DNA of 64,000 bases from Halobacterium salinarum DSM 3754 (GTDB lineage: Archaea; Halobacteriota; Halobacteria; Halobacteriales; Halobacteriaceae). Each line of letters opens with the position of its first letter. Positions within the stretch are counted from its first letter, which is position 1. Both the position numbers and the translations under genes were made by a program. Under the pieces are notes generated by a model. It saw only the letters and a program-made list of their open reading frames with translations. It did not search any database and was not told the DNA's origin. Shown here piece after piece: positions 25,999 to 33,786 of this stretch. The stretch covers positions 310,001 to 374,000 of the forward strand of contig NZ_VRYN01000002.1 of the NCBI RefSeq assembly GCF_008124605.1, read 5' to 3'.

Positions 25999-27189
25999 AT
26001 GGACTCGATTGTACAGGACGCCATCGACGAGGCCGAGGAGTCCGAGGACTCGGCTTCGGAGCCGGCCGACGTCGCTGGCGGTGGGGGCGATACGGTCCCG
26101 ACCGGCACGATGACTGACAACGAACTGGAGGACGTCCTCCAGGAACTGCAGACGAATATTACCGTGGTTGGGTGTGGCGGTGCCGGGTCGAACACGGTCG
26201 ACCGGATGGCTACGGAGGGGATCCATGGCGCGGACTTGGTTGCGGCGAACACGGACGTCCAGCATCTCGTCGACATCGAGGCCGACACCAAGATCCTGAT
26301 GGGGCAACAGAAGACCAAAGGCCGGGGTGCCGGGTCGCTGCCACAGGTCGGTGAGGAGGCCGCAATCGAGTCCCAAGGCGAGATCCGCGATTCGATCGCG
26401 GGGTCGGATATGGTGTTCGTGACCGCCGGCCTCGGCGGCGGTACGGGAACCGGGTCGGCGCCGGTCGTGGCGAAGGCCGCCCGCGAGCAGGGTGCACTCA
26501 CGATCGCGATCGTCACCACCCCGTTCACCGCGGAGGGCGAGGTGCGGCGGACGAACGCGGAGGCCGGCTTGGAGCGGCTCCGCGACGTCGCGGACACCGT
26601 GATCGTGGTGCCCAACGACCGGCTGCTCGACTCGGTCGGGAAGCTGCCGGTGCGCGAGGCGTTCAAGGTGTCCGACGAGGTGCTGATGCGGTCGGTGAAA
26701 GGCATCACGGAGCTCATCACGAAGCCGGGGCTGGTGAACCTGGACTTCGCGGACGTGCGCACCGTCATGGAGAAAGGCGGGGTGGCGATGATCGGGCTTG
26801 GAGAGGCCGATTCGGACGCGAAGGCCGCTGATTCGGTGCAGTCGGCGCTGCGGTCGCCGTTGCTCGACGTGGACATCTCCTCGGCGAACTCCGCGCTGGT
26901 GAACGTCACGGGCGGCCCGGGCATGAGCATCGAGGAGGCTGAGGGGGTCGTCGAGCAGCTCTACGACCGGATCGACCCGGACGCCCGCATCATCTGGGGA
27001 ACGAGCATCGACGAGCAGATCCAGGAGGAGATGCGGACGATGGTGGTCGTGACCGGCGTCGATTCACCCCAGATTTACGGCCGAAACGAGGCCGCCGAAG
27101 GCGACGGCCCGGCACAGGAGTCGACGCCCGAACCGGAGCCGGAACCCCAAGCGGGCTCGGAGATCGAGGACATCGATTACGTGGAGTGA
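25999..27189 (+). CDS. ftsZ1: Cell-division GTPase FtsZ1
   Basis: A 396-residue tubulin-family GTPase. An acidic N-terminal tail (residues 1-50) precedes the nucleotide-binding domain with [14 protein letters not shown], the [10 protein letters not shown] signature near residue 148, and TTPFTAEG. The T7 synergy-loop region [11 protein letters not shown] falls near residue 250. The C-terminal tail after residue 355 is disordered and ends in an acidic DIDYVE. FtsZ1 in haloarchaea assembles the midcell ring that organises division. The secE-spt5 pair lies directly downstream, an arrangement conserved in haloarchaea. An aaggtaattaag TATA-like element overlaps the end of dtdA. Confidence 0.95.
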   Translation: MDSIVQDAIDEAEESEDSASEPADVAGGGGDTVPTGTMTDNELEDVLQELQTNITVVGCGGAGSNTVDRMATEGIHGADLVAANTDVQHLVDIEADTKILMGQQKTKGRGAGSLPQVGEEAAIESQGEIRDSIAGSDMVFVTAGLGGGTGTGSAPVVAKAAREQGALTIAIVTTPFTAEGEVRRTNAEAGLERLRDVADTVIVVPNDRLLDSVGKLPVREAFKVSDEVLMRSVKGITELITKPGLVNLDFADVRTVMEKGGVAMIGLGEADSDAKAADSVQSALRSPLLDVDISSANSALVNVTGGPGMSIEEAEGVVEQLYDRIDPDARIIWGTSIDEQIQEEMRTMVVVTGVDSPQIYGRNEAAEGDGPAQESTPEPEPEPQAGSEIEDIDYVE

Positions 27190-27216
27190 CGCGGGGTCTG
27201 TGCCGGCCGCAGCATC

Positions 27217-27235
27217 AATAGATAAAAAAGTTAGC
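27217..27235 (+). promoter_or_regulatory. secE-spt5 promoter
   Basis: An AT-rich block (atagataaaaaagttag) in the 63-nt gap after ftsZ1 places a TATA-like element about 26 nt before the secE ATG, matching a leaderless promoter. It lets secE and spt5 be transcribed independently of ftsZ1. Confidence 0.6.
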
Positions 27236-27252
27236 GTCGTCTGACCCCCTGT

Positions 27253-27426
27253 ATGGACGTTCCCCTAGAGCTTTCGGCATACACCCGGGTGCTCCGGCTG
27301 GCGAGCACGCCGTCCTGGGAGGAGTTCTCCCAGATCGCGAAGATCGCCGGCGCGGGCATCCTGCTGATCGGCGCCATCGGGTTCCTTGTGTTCCTCATCA
27401 TGGGCGGGATCGTATCGGTGATCTGA
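27253..27426 (+). CDS. secE: Preprotein translocase subunit SecE
   Basis: A 57-residue protein of the expected archaeal SecE/Sec61-gamma type. An N-terminal amphipathic helix (LSAYTRVLRLASTPSWEEF, with conserved P-x-x-E-E-F) lies on the cytoplasmic membrane face, followed by one transmembrane helix (AGILLIGAIGFLVFLIMGGIV). It clamps SecY in the translocon. It starts 63 nt after ftsZ1 and ends 1 nt before the spt5 start, so secE-spt5 is an operon, as in most archaea. Confidence 0.95.
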   Translation: MDVPLELSAYTRVLRLASTPSWEEFSQIAKIAGAGILLIGAIGFLVFLIMGGIVSVI

Positions 27427-27427
27427 G

Positions 27428-27865
27428 ATGAGCGTGTTCGCAGTGAAAACCACCGCCAGCCAGGAGCAGACCGTCGCGAGCATGATCGCGAACCGCGAGG
27501 AGGACACGATCCACGCCGTGCTCGCGCCCGACGCGCTGACGAGCTACGTGATGGTGGAGGCCGAGGACACGGCCGCCATCGAGCGCACGATGGACGAGAT
27601 CCCACACGCCCGGAGTCTCGTCCCGGGTGAGTCGGGGATCTCGGAGGTCGAGCATTTCCTCTCGCCGAAACCGGACGTCGAGGGCATCGCCGAGAACGAC
27701 ATCGTCGAGCTCATCGCCGGCCCGTTCAAAGGCGAGAAGGCCCAGGTGCAGCGCATCGACGAGGGCAAAGACCAGGTGACCGTGGAGTTGTACGAGGCGA
27801 CGGTGCCGATCCCCGTGACCGTCCGGGGCGACCAGATCCGCGTCTTGGACAGCGAAGAGCGGTAG
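27428..27865 (+). CDS. spt5: Transcription elongation factor Spt5 (NusG family)
   Basis: A 145-residue archaeal Spt5. The NGN domain (residues 1-83) begins MSVFAVKTTASQEQTVASMI and contacts the RNA polymerase clamp; the KOW domain (residues 86-145) has the DIVELIAGPFKGEKAQVQRID hallmark and couples to ribosomes or RNA. It forms a heterodimer with Spt4, whose gene is not in this window. The start is 2 nt after the secE stop. Length and domain layout are standard for archaea. Confidence 0.96.
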   Translation: MSVFAVKTTASQEQTVASMIANREEDTIHAVLAPDALTSYVMVEAEDTAAIERTMDEIPHARSLVPGESGISEVEHFLSPKPDVEGIAENDIVELIAGPFKGEKAQVQRIDEGKDQVTVELYEATVPIPVTVRGDQIRVLDSEER

Positions 27866-27874
27866 GCCCGGCGG

Positions 27875-28216
27875 TCACTTCGTGGTCACCGGGTCCGGCT
27901 CGGTGGTGTCCAATGCGTTCGCGCGCTCGTCGCTGAGCAGGTCTTTGAGCACCGCCGGATCGAGCGCGTCGTTGACGGCGTCGAGTACCTCCTCGCGTTC
28001 GCGCACGGCGGCGGCGTCGCCGTCGTAGTAGCGCACGTACTCGGCGCGCGTGTGTTCTTCGAGCCCGTGCTTGATCGCGAAATACCCCTCCGGGATGGTT
28101 TCGTCGCAGACCTCACACGTGTGGGCGTCGTGGTCGGTGACCTGGTGGGCGAGCAGTCCCTCGACGGTCCCGAACGTCGACCCGCAGCCAGCGATCGCGC
28201 ACTTCCACCCAGACAT
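27875..28216 (-). CDS. Protein with two C2H2-like zinc fingers
   Basis: A 113-residue protein. The first finger has Cys6, Cys11, His24 and His29 (C-x4-C-x12-H-x4-H), and the second Cys34, Cys37, His50 and His55 (C-x2-C-x12-H-x4-H). An acidic helical C-terminus follows (YYDGDAAAVREREEVLDAV). The fingers are followed by no basic region, so a protein-binding role is as likely as DNA binding. The start at 28216 (MSGWKCAIAGCG) is set by the first finger; the upstream in-frame extension overlaps intergenic repeats. A tttatg TATA-like box is centred 28 nt upstream. Confidence 0.82.
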   Translation of the reverse strand: MSGWKCAIAGCGSTFGTVEGLLAHQVTDHDAHTCEVCDETIPEGYFAIKHGLEEHTRAEYVRYYDGDAAAVREREEVLDAVNDALDPAVLKDLLSDERANALDTTEPDPVTTK

Positions 28217-28240
28217 GCACGATACTAGCCTGAGTGCTCG

Positions 28241-28259
28241 CATAAACGTTGTGACAACG
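28241..28259. promoter_or_regulatory. Promoter of the zinc-finger gene with adjacent CGTTGT-N-ACAACG repeat
   Basis: The minus-strand TATA-like element (acgtttatg, about 28241-28248) lies 28 nt before the start codon. Directly upstream, CGTTGT (28247-28252) and ACAACG (28254-28259) form a 6-1-6 inverted repeat touching the BRE position, a possible operator. Confidence 0.4.
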
Positions 28260-28272
28260 GGCTGAAAACGAG

Positions 28273-28311
28273 CACGCAACGCCACCACGTGGTGGATGCC
28301 GGCGTTGTGTG
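28273..28311 (-). terminator. Terminator-like hairpin after the acyl-CoA dehydrogenase gene
   Basis: CACGCAACGCC (28273-28283) pairs with GGCGTTGTGTG (28301-28311), ten Watson-Crick pairs plus one G-U, with a 17-nt loop that itself includes most of a perfect CCACCAC-GTGGTGG palindrome (28282-28295). It begins 8 nt after the acyl-CoA dehydrogenase stop and, in the direction of that gene, is followed by ctcgtttt. The hairpin is seen; termination is inferred. Confidence 0.5.
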
Positions 28312-28319
28312 GGTGTTCG

Positions 28320-29480
28320 TTACTGGTCGCCGGACTGCCGGTAGACGAGGTTGCGCTGGATCTCGTTTGCGCCCTCGTAAATGACAGGAATGCGAACGTC
28401 ACGGTAGACGCGGGCGATGCGGCGGTCGGTGAAATTCGACCGGCCGCCGTGGAACTGCATCCCCTGTTCGGCGTTGGCGGTTGCGACCTCGGTGGCTTTG
28501 GTTTTCGCCATCGCCGCCCACAGCCCCGGTTCGTCGTGGGCGGCCACCTTCTCGGCGGCCCGGTAGGCGAGCGCGCGCGCCGACTCGAACTCGATGCGCA
28601 TGTCCGCGAGGCTGTGCTGGACGGACTGGAAATCCGAGACGGTGCGCCCGAAGCCCGCGCGGTCGTGAACGAAGTCCCAGGCCTCCTCGAAGGCGGCGGC
28701 CGCAAGTCCCAGCCCGTGGCCGGCGACGACAACCCGACCGTGGTTGAAGAAGTCGGTCAACATCATGAACCCGCCGCCCTCGGTGCCGATGAGGTTGGCC
28801 TCCGGAACGCGGCAGTCGTCAAGCACGATGTGCGCCTGCTTGGAGGCGCGCATGCCCATCTTCTCGGGGATGTGTTCGGCCTCGTAACCGTCGGTGTCGG
28901 TCGGCACGGCGAACAGCGAGTAGTTCATGTACCGGTCGTCGGTGTCGCCGGTTTTGGCGTACACCGTCACCCAGTCGGCCTCGACGCCGTTGCCGATCCA
29001 GTACTTCTCGCCGTTGAGCACGTACTCGTCGCCGTCCCGCTCGGCGGTCGTCTGCATGCCGGCGAGGTTCGAGCCGACCTCCGGCTCGGAGACCGCCAGC
29101 CCGGTGAGCTGGTCGTTGTTCGCGACGGGCGTGAGCAGCCGGTCTTTCTGCGCGGGGGTGCCGTACTCCTCGACGAGCTCCGCCCCGAAGCTCGCGAGCT
29201 GGAGGGTCAACGCGATGCCGGCGTCCGCGCGGAAGAACTCCTCGGCGATGGCCAGCATCTGCGTGAGATCCAACCCCCGGCCGCCGTAGTCCTCGCCGAT
29301 GTCTTGGGCGACCAGCCCGGCGTCCATGGCGGCCTCCAGGACCTCCCAGGGGTACTCGCCGGACGCGTAGTACTCCTCGGCGTGGGGCGCGATGTGCTCG
29401 GCGGCGAACGCACGCGCGTCCTGTTTCACGGCACGGGCGTGCTCCGGGACGACATCATCGGACAGCAACTCGACGTCCAT
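28320..29480 (-). CDS. acd: Acyl-CoA dehydrogenase
   Basis: A 386-residue FAD enzyme oxidising acyl-CoA to enoyl-CoA. Motifs include GLAVSEPEVGSNLAGMQTTA (FAD/substrate loop) near residue 125, YVLNGEKYWIGNG near residue 150, GRVVVAGHGLGLAAAAFEEAWDF near residue 245 with FGRTVSDFQSVQHSLADM, and the C-terminal VIYEGANEIQRNLVYRQ, where the Glu of YEGANEIQ is at the family catalytic-base position. It may act in fatty or branched-chain amino-acid degradation; the chain specificity is unknown. The start at 29480 (MDVELLSDDVV) fits the family. It is divergent from the PHP-like gene. Confidence 0.95.
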   Translation of the reverse strand: MDVELLSDDVVPEHARAVKQDARAFAAEHIAPHAEEYYASGEYPWEVLEAAMDAGLVAQDIGEDYGGRGLDLTQMLAIAEEFFRADAGIALTLQLASFGAELVEEYGTPAQKDRLLTPVANNDQLTGLAVSEPEVGSNLAGMQTTAERDGDEYVLNGEKYWIGNGVEADWVTVYAKTGDTDDRYMNYSLFAVPTDTDGYEAEHIPEKMGMRASKQAHIVLDDCRVPEANLIGTEGGGFMMLTDFFNHGRVVVAGHGLGLAAAAFEEAWDFVHDRAGFGRTVSDFQSVQHSLADMRIEFESARALAYRAAEKVAAHDEPGLWAAMAKTKATEVATANAEQGMQFHGGRSNFTDRRIARVYRDVRIPVIYEGANEIQRNLVYRQSGDQ

Positions 29481-29582
29481 ACGCCGCGGTTGGACTGCAG
29501 CCGGATAAGTTCGATAAAACCCCTGACATCGGGCAACGCGTTCACCGCGACCGAAAGCGGCTAACACCGCGCACGCAAACGG

Positions 29583-30344
29583 GTGTGCGTGCCGACGACT
29601 CGGGTTGACTTGCACGTGAAAGTGCTGAACGACACGGTGATTCGGCGCGCGAAAGCCGCGGACATCGACGTGCTCGTGTACGCACCGCATTTCACCCGCC
29701 TGCCAACCATTCGTGAGCGCGCGGCCGCGTACAGCGACGACGACATCCTGGTGGTGCCCGCCCGCGAGGTGTTCACCGGGTCGTACCGGGACCGCAAACA
29801 CGTGCTCGCGATCGGCCTCGAAGAGTGCGTGCCGGATTACATCACACTCGATGGGGCGTTGACCGAGCTGGCGCGCCAGGACGCGGCGGTGCTCGCGCCA
29901 CACCCCGGGTTTCTGACCGTGAGTCTGACGCCGGCGGACATCGAAGCCTACCGCGACCGGATCGACGCCGTGGAGACGTACAACCCGAAACACGCCCCGC
30001 ACAACAACCGCCGTGCGCGCCGGCTGGCCGACACACACGGGATGCCGGCGTTCGGGTCGTCGTACGCCCACCTGGCGGGCACCGTCGGGGAAGTGTGGAC
30101 GACCATCGACACGACGATCACGTCCGGCTCGGAGCTGACGGCTGCGCTCCGTGATGGGGTGTCGCGCACCGTCGACCACGACACGGGACTGAGTCATTAC
30201 CGCCAGCGGATCGCGGAGAAGCTCCACCTCGGGTACGAGAACACCTGGGAGAAACTCGACCGAGTGGTGCTGTCGGGCATGGAGCGAACCCACCCCCGGC
30301 AGGTGGCCTACGACGGCCGCTTCGACGACATCGCGGTGTACTGA
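29583..30344 (+). CDS. PHP-domain-like protein with altered metal motifs
   Basis: A 253-residue protein, start GTG (MCVPTTRVDLHVKVL). It has the order of PHP motifs: DLHVK (His11), YAPHF (His36), REVFTG (Glu62), KHVLAIG (His73), APHPGF (His107), and GSSYAH (His163). Classical PHP phosphoesterases have HxH in motif 1, DH in motif 2 and GSDAH in the last; here the second His of motif 1, the Asp of DH and the last Asp are replaced. Enough ligands remain that reduced metal binding is possible. The C-terminal part (residues 180-253) ends with GMERTHPRQVAYDGRFDD. Function unknown. Confidence 0.75.
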   Translation: MCVPTTRVDLHVKVLNDTVIRRAKAADIDVLVYAPHFTRLPTIRERAAAYSDDDILVVPAREVFTGSYRDRKHVLAIGLEECVPDYITLDGALTELARQDAAVLAPHPGFLTVSLTPADIEAYRDRIDAVETYNPKHAPHNNRRARRLADTHGMPAFGSSYAHLAGTVGEVWTTIDTTITSGSELTAALRDGVSRTVDHDTGLSHYRQRIAEKLHLGYENTWEKLDRVVLSGMERTHPRQVAYDGRFDDIAVY

Positions 30345-30348
30345 ACGG

Positions 30349-30831
30349 CTAGTAGGGCGCGGGAAGCGCGTTCAGCGGCACCGTCGCGGGGACCACGCGA
30401 ACCAGGACCGCGATCACGCCGACTTCCAGGACCGTGATGAGGACGGTGGCCGTGCTCGCCCACTTCGAGGACGTGGTGACGCCGACCGGAAGTCCGTACT
30501 CCGCGCTCGACAGCGGGTAGAACAGCGCGATGCCGCGCTTGCTCCCGACGACGTCCAGGACGTAGTGGCTGGCGACCCCGACCCAAACCCACGTGAGGTT
30601 CCCGGTAAAGAACGGGAACGCGTACAGCACGGCAAGCACGGGCAGGTTGTGGAGCGTTTTGCGGTGTTTCCCGAAGTCGGTGTCGACGTCCGGGAACAGC
30701 GTCCCGAGCACGACCGGAATGAGCGTCGCGGCGATCGTTTCGAGCGTGCGAACGCTGCCGTCCGGGTGGATTGCGAACCCGAGGCCGACGGCGAGCAGGA
30801 TCCCGTTCAGCACGTGGTCGCCCTTGTTCAC
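30349..30831 (-). CDS. Membrane-bound metal-dependent hydrolase-like protein (YdjM/DUF457 type)
   Basis: A 160-residue protein with four or five hydrophobic segments. Family motifs are MNKGDHVLNG at the start, LGTLFPDVDTDFGKHRKTLHN near residue 45 with the metal-ligand Asp and His residues, and GVASHYVLDVVGS near residue 85. Family members are predicted inner-membrane metal-dependent hydrolases; none of the archaeal ones has a proven substrate. It ends near the convergent PHP-like gene and starts 21 nt after the CinA-like gene, so the last two may be co-transcribed. Confidence 0.8.
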   Translation of the reverse strand: MNKGDHVLNGILLAVGLGFAIHPDGSVRTLETIAATLIPVVLGTLFPDVDTDFGKHRKTLHNLPVLAVLYAFPFFTGNLTWVWVGVASHYVLDVVGSKRGIALFYPLSSAEYGLPVGVTTSSKWASTATVLITVLEVGVIAVLVRVVPATVPLNALPAPY

Positions 30832-30852
30832 ACCGCGGCCGACGCACGGGGG

Positions 30853-31368
30853 TCACGTCACCTTTTCGAGTTCCGCTGCGAGCACGGTCAGTGCGGCGCG
30901 CGCGATCTGTGCTTTGACGGCCTGGCGGTCGCCGTCGAACTCGCGGCGCACGACCGTCGTCGCCGAGGTCGCGGTCCCCCAGTCACCGGCGTACGCGACC
31001 CCGATGTAGGCGGTGCCGACGGGCTTCTCGGGGGTGCCGCCGTCGGGGCCCGCGATCCCGGTCGTGGCGATCCCCCAGGTCGTGCCGGCTTGGTCGCGGA
31101 CGCCGCGGGCCATCTGGCGGGCGACCGGTTCGCTGACGGCCCCGTGTTCGTCGAGGTGCTCGCGGGACACGCCGTGGTCGAGTTTCGCGTCGTAGGAGTA
31201 CGTGACGTAGCTGCGGTCGAAGTACGCGCTGGCCCCGGGTACGTCCGTCAACAGCGACCCGATGAGGCCGCCCGTACACGACTCCGCGGTCGCGACAGTG
31301 TGGCCGGCGTCCCGGAGTGCGTCGCCGAGTGATTGCTCGATCGGCGGATCGGGGTCGGAGTCGTCCAT
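30853..31368 (-). CDS. CinA C-terminal domain protein (nicotinamide-nucleotide amidohydrolase-like)
   Basis: A 171-residue stand-alone CinA-C (PncC) domain, which in bacteria deamidates nicotinamide mononucleotide. Motifs are TVATAESCTGGLIGSLLTDVPGAS near residue 25, then ATTGIAGPDGGTPEKPVGTAYIGV near residue 110. The start at 31368 (MDDSDPDPPIEQSLGDAL) is preferred over an in-frame ATG nine codons upstream. There is no molybdopterin-binding N-terminal domain, as in PncC proteins. Full length. Confidence 0.9.
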   Translation of the reverse strand: MDDSDPDPPIEQSLGDALRDAGHTVATAESCTGGLIGSLLTDVPGASAYFDRSYVTYSYDAKLDHGVSREHLDEHGAVSEPVARQMARGVRDQAGTTWGIATTGIAGPDGGTPEKPVGTAYIGVAYAGDWGTATSATTVVRREFDGDRQAVKAQIARAALTVLAAELEKVT

Positions 31369-31413
31369 GACAGCCCGTTCCCAGGGTACGAGCAAGAAGC
31401 TACCGCTGCCGGC

Positions 31414-31758
31414 CTACACGGTGTCACGGTCGGTGTACGTGTGGCGCTCCGTGATCGCGCCGTCCCGGATGACGTGGAAGTCGGCAAACCCGAACTCGAC
31501 GGGGTCGCCGGCCTGCTCGCCGGTGAACGTGCCACGAACGGCCACGGTATCGCCGTCGACGGTGAGCGTGTGGACGGTGTGCGTGCCGGTGAGCGCGCGC
31601 TCGGTCCGGTAGAACTGCCCCAGGTCGTCGGTACCGACGATGGTGGGGGTGCCGGGGCGCTCGTAGACGATGTCGTCGCTGAACAGCGCCAGGACAGCGC
31701 TGATGTCGCCTTCGTCGACGGCGTCGTAGTACGCGGTCACGAGGTCGGAGCGGTCCAT
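31414..31758 (-). CDS. SnoaL-like / NTF2-fold protein
   Basis: A 114-residue single-domain protein with the cone-shaped NTF2 fold pattern: N-terminal helix MDRSDLVTAYYDAVDEGDISAVLALF, then VYERPGTPTIVGTDDLGQFY, and beta strands HTVHTLTVDGDTVAVRGTFTG and FGFADFHVIRDGAITERHTY. Members include ketosteroid isomerase-like enzymes and many uncharacterised proteins. The substrate is unknown. The start at 31758 is chosen over an in-frame GTG eight codons upstream. Divergent from the ArsA/Get3 gene with 89 nt between. Confidence 0.78.
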   Translation of the reverse strand: MDRSDLVTAYYDAVDEGDISAVLALFSDDIVYERPGTPTIVGTDDLGQFYRTERALTGTHTVHTLTVDGDTVAVRGTFTGEQAGDPVEFGFADFHVIRDGAITERHTYTDRDTV

Positions 31759-31847
31759 GCGCCACCAATGCACAGGGACCACTGTAACAGTACGTGTCGG
31801 GCGGCCGCGACCAATGGATTGACCCCCGTGGGGCGTCGACTACCGGC

Positions 31848-32891
31848 ATGGACGAAATCGAGGTCGAGGCGGTGGACTCGCTCGACCCGGGTATCACGGT
31901 CGACACCGCCGAATACGTGCTGTACGGTGGGAAAGGTGGCGTCGGGAAGACGACCATGGCGGCGGCGACGGCGGTGGCGTCGGCCAGCGACGGCACGAAC
32001 ACGCTCGTGGTCTCGACGGACCCCGCACACTCGCTGTCGGACACCTTGGAGGCCGAGATCCCGAGCCGGCCACACCGCATCCGCGAGAACGTGCCGCTGT
32101 GGGCGGTGGAGATCGACCCGGACGACGCCCTCGACCGGACCGGCATGTTCGGCCAGGACGGCGCGCTCTCGGGGACCCTGGAGACGATGCTCGGCGGTGA
32201 CGCCGGCGCGCCGGGCGGGGGTGACGGGAGCGCGGCGATGATGCCCGGTGCCGACGAAGCCGCGGCGATGCAGTTGCTGCTGGAGTACCTCGACGACGAC
32301 CGCTTCGATCGGGTGGTTGTCGACACCGCGCCGACCGGGCACACGCTCCGGCTGCTCGAGCTGCCGGAGGTGATGGACTCGATGGTCGGCCAACTGATGC
32401 AAGTCCGCGAGCGACTGGGCGGCATGATGGACGGGCTCACGGGCATGTTCGGCGGTGACGACGACGCGTCCGCCGAGCAGACGATGGGCGACCTCGACGC
32501 GGTCAAGGAGCGCGTCGAACAGCTGCGGGCAGTGTTGACGGACCCACAACGCACCGACTTCCGGGTGGTGCTCGTGCCCGAGGAGCTCTCGGTGGCGGAG
32601 TCGAACCGCCTCATCACGCGCCTCGACGAGTACGGCGTGCCCGTGAACACGGTGGTTGTGAACCGCGTGATGGAGCCGCTTGCCGACGTCGCCGACGTGC
32701 CCGCGGACGCGTTCGTCGCCCCGAACCACGAGGACTGTGCGTTCTGCGCGCGCCGCTGGGACGTCCAACAACAGGCGCTGGCCGACGCTCAGGACATCTT
32801 CCGGGGGCACACGGTGAAACGCGTGCCGCTGCTCGCGGAGGAGGTGCGCGGAGAGCGTCCGCTGCGCGTCGTCGCTGCCTGTCTGGCGTGA
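31848..32891 (+). CDS. arsA: Get3/ArsA family ATPase
   Basis: A 347-residue P-loop ATPase. The deviant Walker A GGKGGVGKTT lies at residues 28-37, followed by switch I VVSTDPAHSLSD, then VVVDTAPTGHTLRLLELP. A Met/Gly-rich segment (residues 95-145 and 185-210; GGMMDGLTGMFGG) corresponds to the region that forms the hydrophobic groove for tail-anchored proteins in Get3. A CAFC pair near residue 300 matches the dimer zinc site. It is a single-domain protein, unlike bacterial tandem ArsA. Since no arsenic genes surround it, a tail-anchored protein targeting role is more likely than arsenite export. Confidence 0.88.
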   Translation: MDEIEVEAVDSLDPGITVDTAEYVLYGGKGGVGKTTMAAATAVASASDGTNTLVVSTDPAHSLSDTLEAEIPSRPHRIRENVPLWAVEIDPDDALDRTGMFGQDGALSGTLETMLGGDAGAPGGGDGSAAMMPGADEAAAMQLLLEYLDDDRFDRVVVDTAPTGHTLRLLELPEVMDSMVGQLMQVRERLGGMMDGLTGMFGGDDDASAEQTMGDLDAVKERVEQLRAVLTDPQRTDFRVVLVPEELSVAESNRLITRLDEYGVPVNTVVVNRVMEPLADVADVPADAFVAPNHEDCAFCARRWDVQQQALADAQDIFRGHTVKRVPLLAEEVRGERPLRVVAACLA

Positions 32892-32906
32892 TCGGACGAC
32901 GACGGG

Positions 32907-33728
32907 CTACGTGAGAACGCGCAACAGAACCCGGTAGCCGGCGTCGAGCAGGCGGTCCGGGAGGAACCGCGCCAGCACGCCGACGCGACCGGCCTGCGCG
33001 ACCGGATACCGGGCCGCCGGGTTCGGGCTGACGGCCGCCGTGGCGATCACGTCGGCGACGCGCTCGGGAGACACGGCCCCGACGCCGTTGACCGCGCTGG
33101 CGTCCTCGAACCACGAGTAGATGCGCTCGTAGCCACCGCTGCGGTCGAGGGCGTCGAGTTCGGCGTCGGCGCGGTCCTGAAACCCGGTGTCGACCGGGCC
33201 GGGCTCGACCACGGCGACGTCGATGCCGTGCTCGGCGACCTCGCCCCGGAGCGCGTCGCTCAGCCCCTCCAAGGCGAACTTCGAGCCGTTGTACGCGCCC
33301 ATGCCCGGCGTGGCCACGCGCCCGGAGACGCTGGAGACGTTCACGATGGTGCCCTCCCCGCGCTCCCGCATGTGGGGGAGCGCGGCCCGAATCAGCCGGT
33401 GGGGCCCGTAGACGTTCACGTCGAACTGGCGGTGGAGCTTCCGCGGTGGAACGTCCTCCAGCGGGCCGAGCTGTGCGAACCCGGCGTTGTTCACCAGGCA
33501 GTCCAGCCGGCCGTGGTCGTCGACGGCGTCGTCGACGACGGCGCGGCACTGCGCGGGCTTGGTCACGTCCAGTTCGGCGGTCTCACAGCCGGTCTCTTCG
33601 GCGAGCGCCACGAGGTCGGCCGTGTCTCGCGCCGTCGCGACGACCCTCCACTCCTCGTCGGTCAGCGACCGTACCGTCGCCGCGCCGACGCCCGACGAAC
33701 ACCCGGTCACGAGTGCGACCTTCTCCAT
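32907..33728 (-). CDS. Short-chain dehydrogenase/reductase
   Basis: A 273-residue classical SDR. The cofactor motif VTGCSSGVGAATVRSL is at residues 7-22 and VNNAGFAQLGPLED near residue 85. The catalytic Ser in IVNVSSVSGR and YxxxK in YNGSKFALEGLSDALRGE are intact. The C-terminus has several nonpolar stretches. The substrate is not predictable; the sequence most resembles broad SDRs acting on lipids or retinoid-like alcohols. It converges on arsA with a 15-nt gap. Confidence 0.9.
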   Translation of the reverse strand: MEKVALVTGCSSGVGAATVRSLTDEEWRVVATARDTADLVALAEETGCETAELDVTKPAQCRAVVDDAVDDHGRLDCLVNNAGFAQLGPLEDVPPRKLHRQFDVNVYGPHRLIRAALPHMRERGEGTIVNVSSVSGRVATPGMGAYNGSKFALEGLSDALRGEVAEHGIDVAVVEPGPVDTGFQDRADAELDALDRSGGYERIYSWFEDASAVNGVGAVSPERVADVIATAAVSPNPAARYPVAQAGRVGVLARFLPDRLLDAGYRVLLRVLT

Positions 33729-33786
33729 GCGGTGACCCTCGGGGGCCGGGTAATTAACGCTTGAGTAGTCGGCCGGCCACCCGCAG

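Noticed and set aside
31794-31847. Upstream start for the ArsA/Get3 gene giving 18 extra residues
   Set aside because: The extra residues have no similarity to the family; the ATG at 31848 gives the usual distance to the P-loop.
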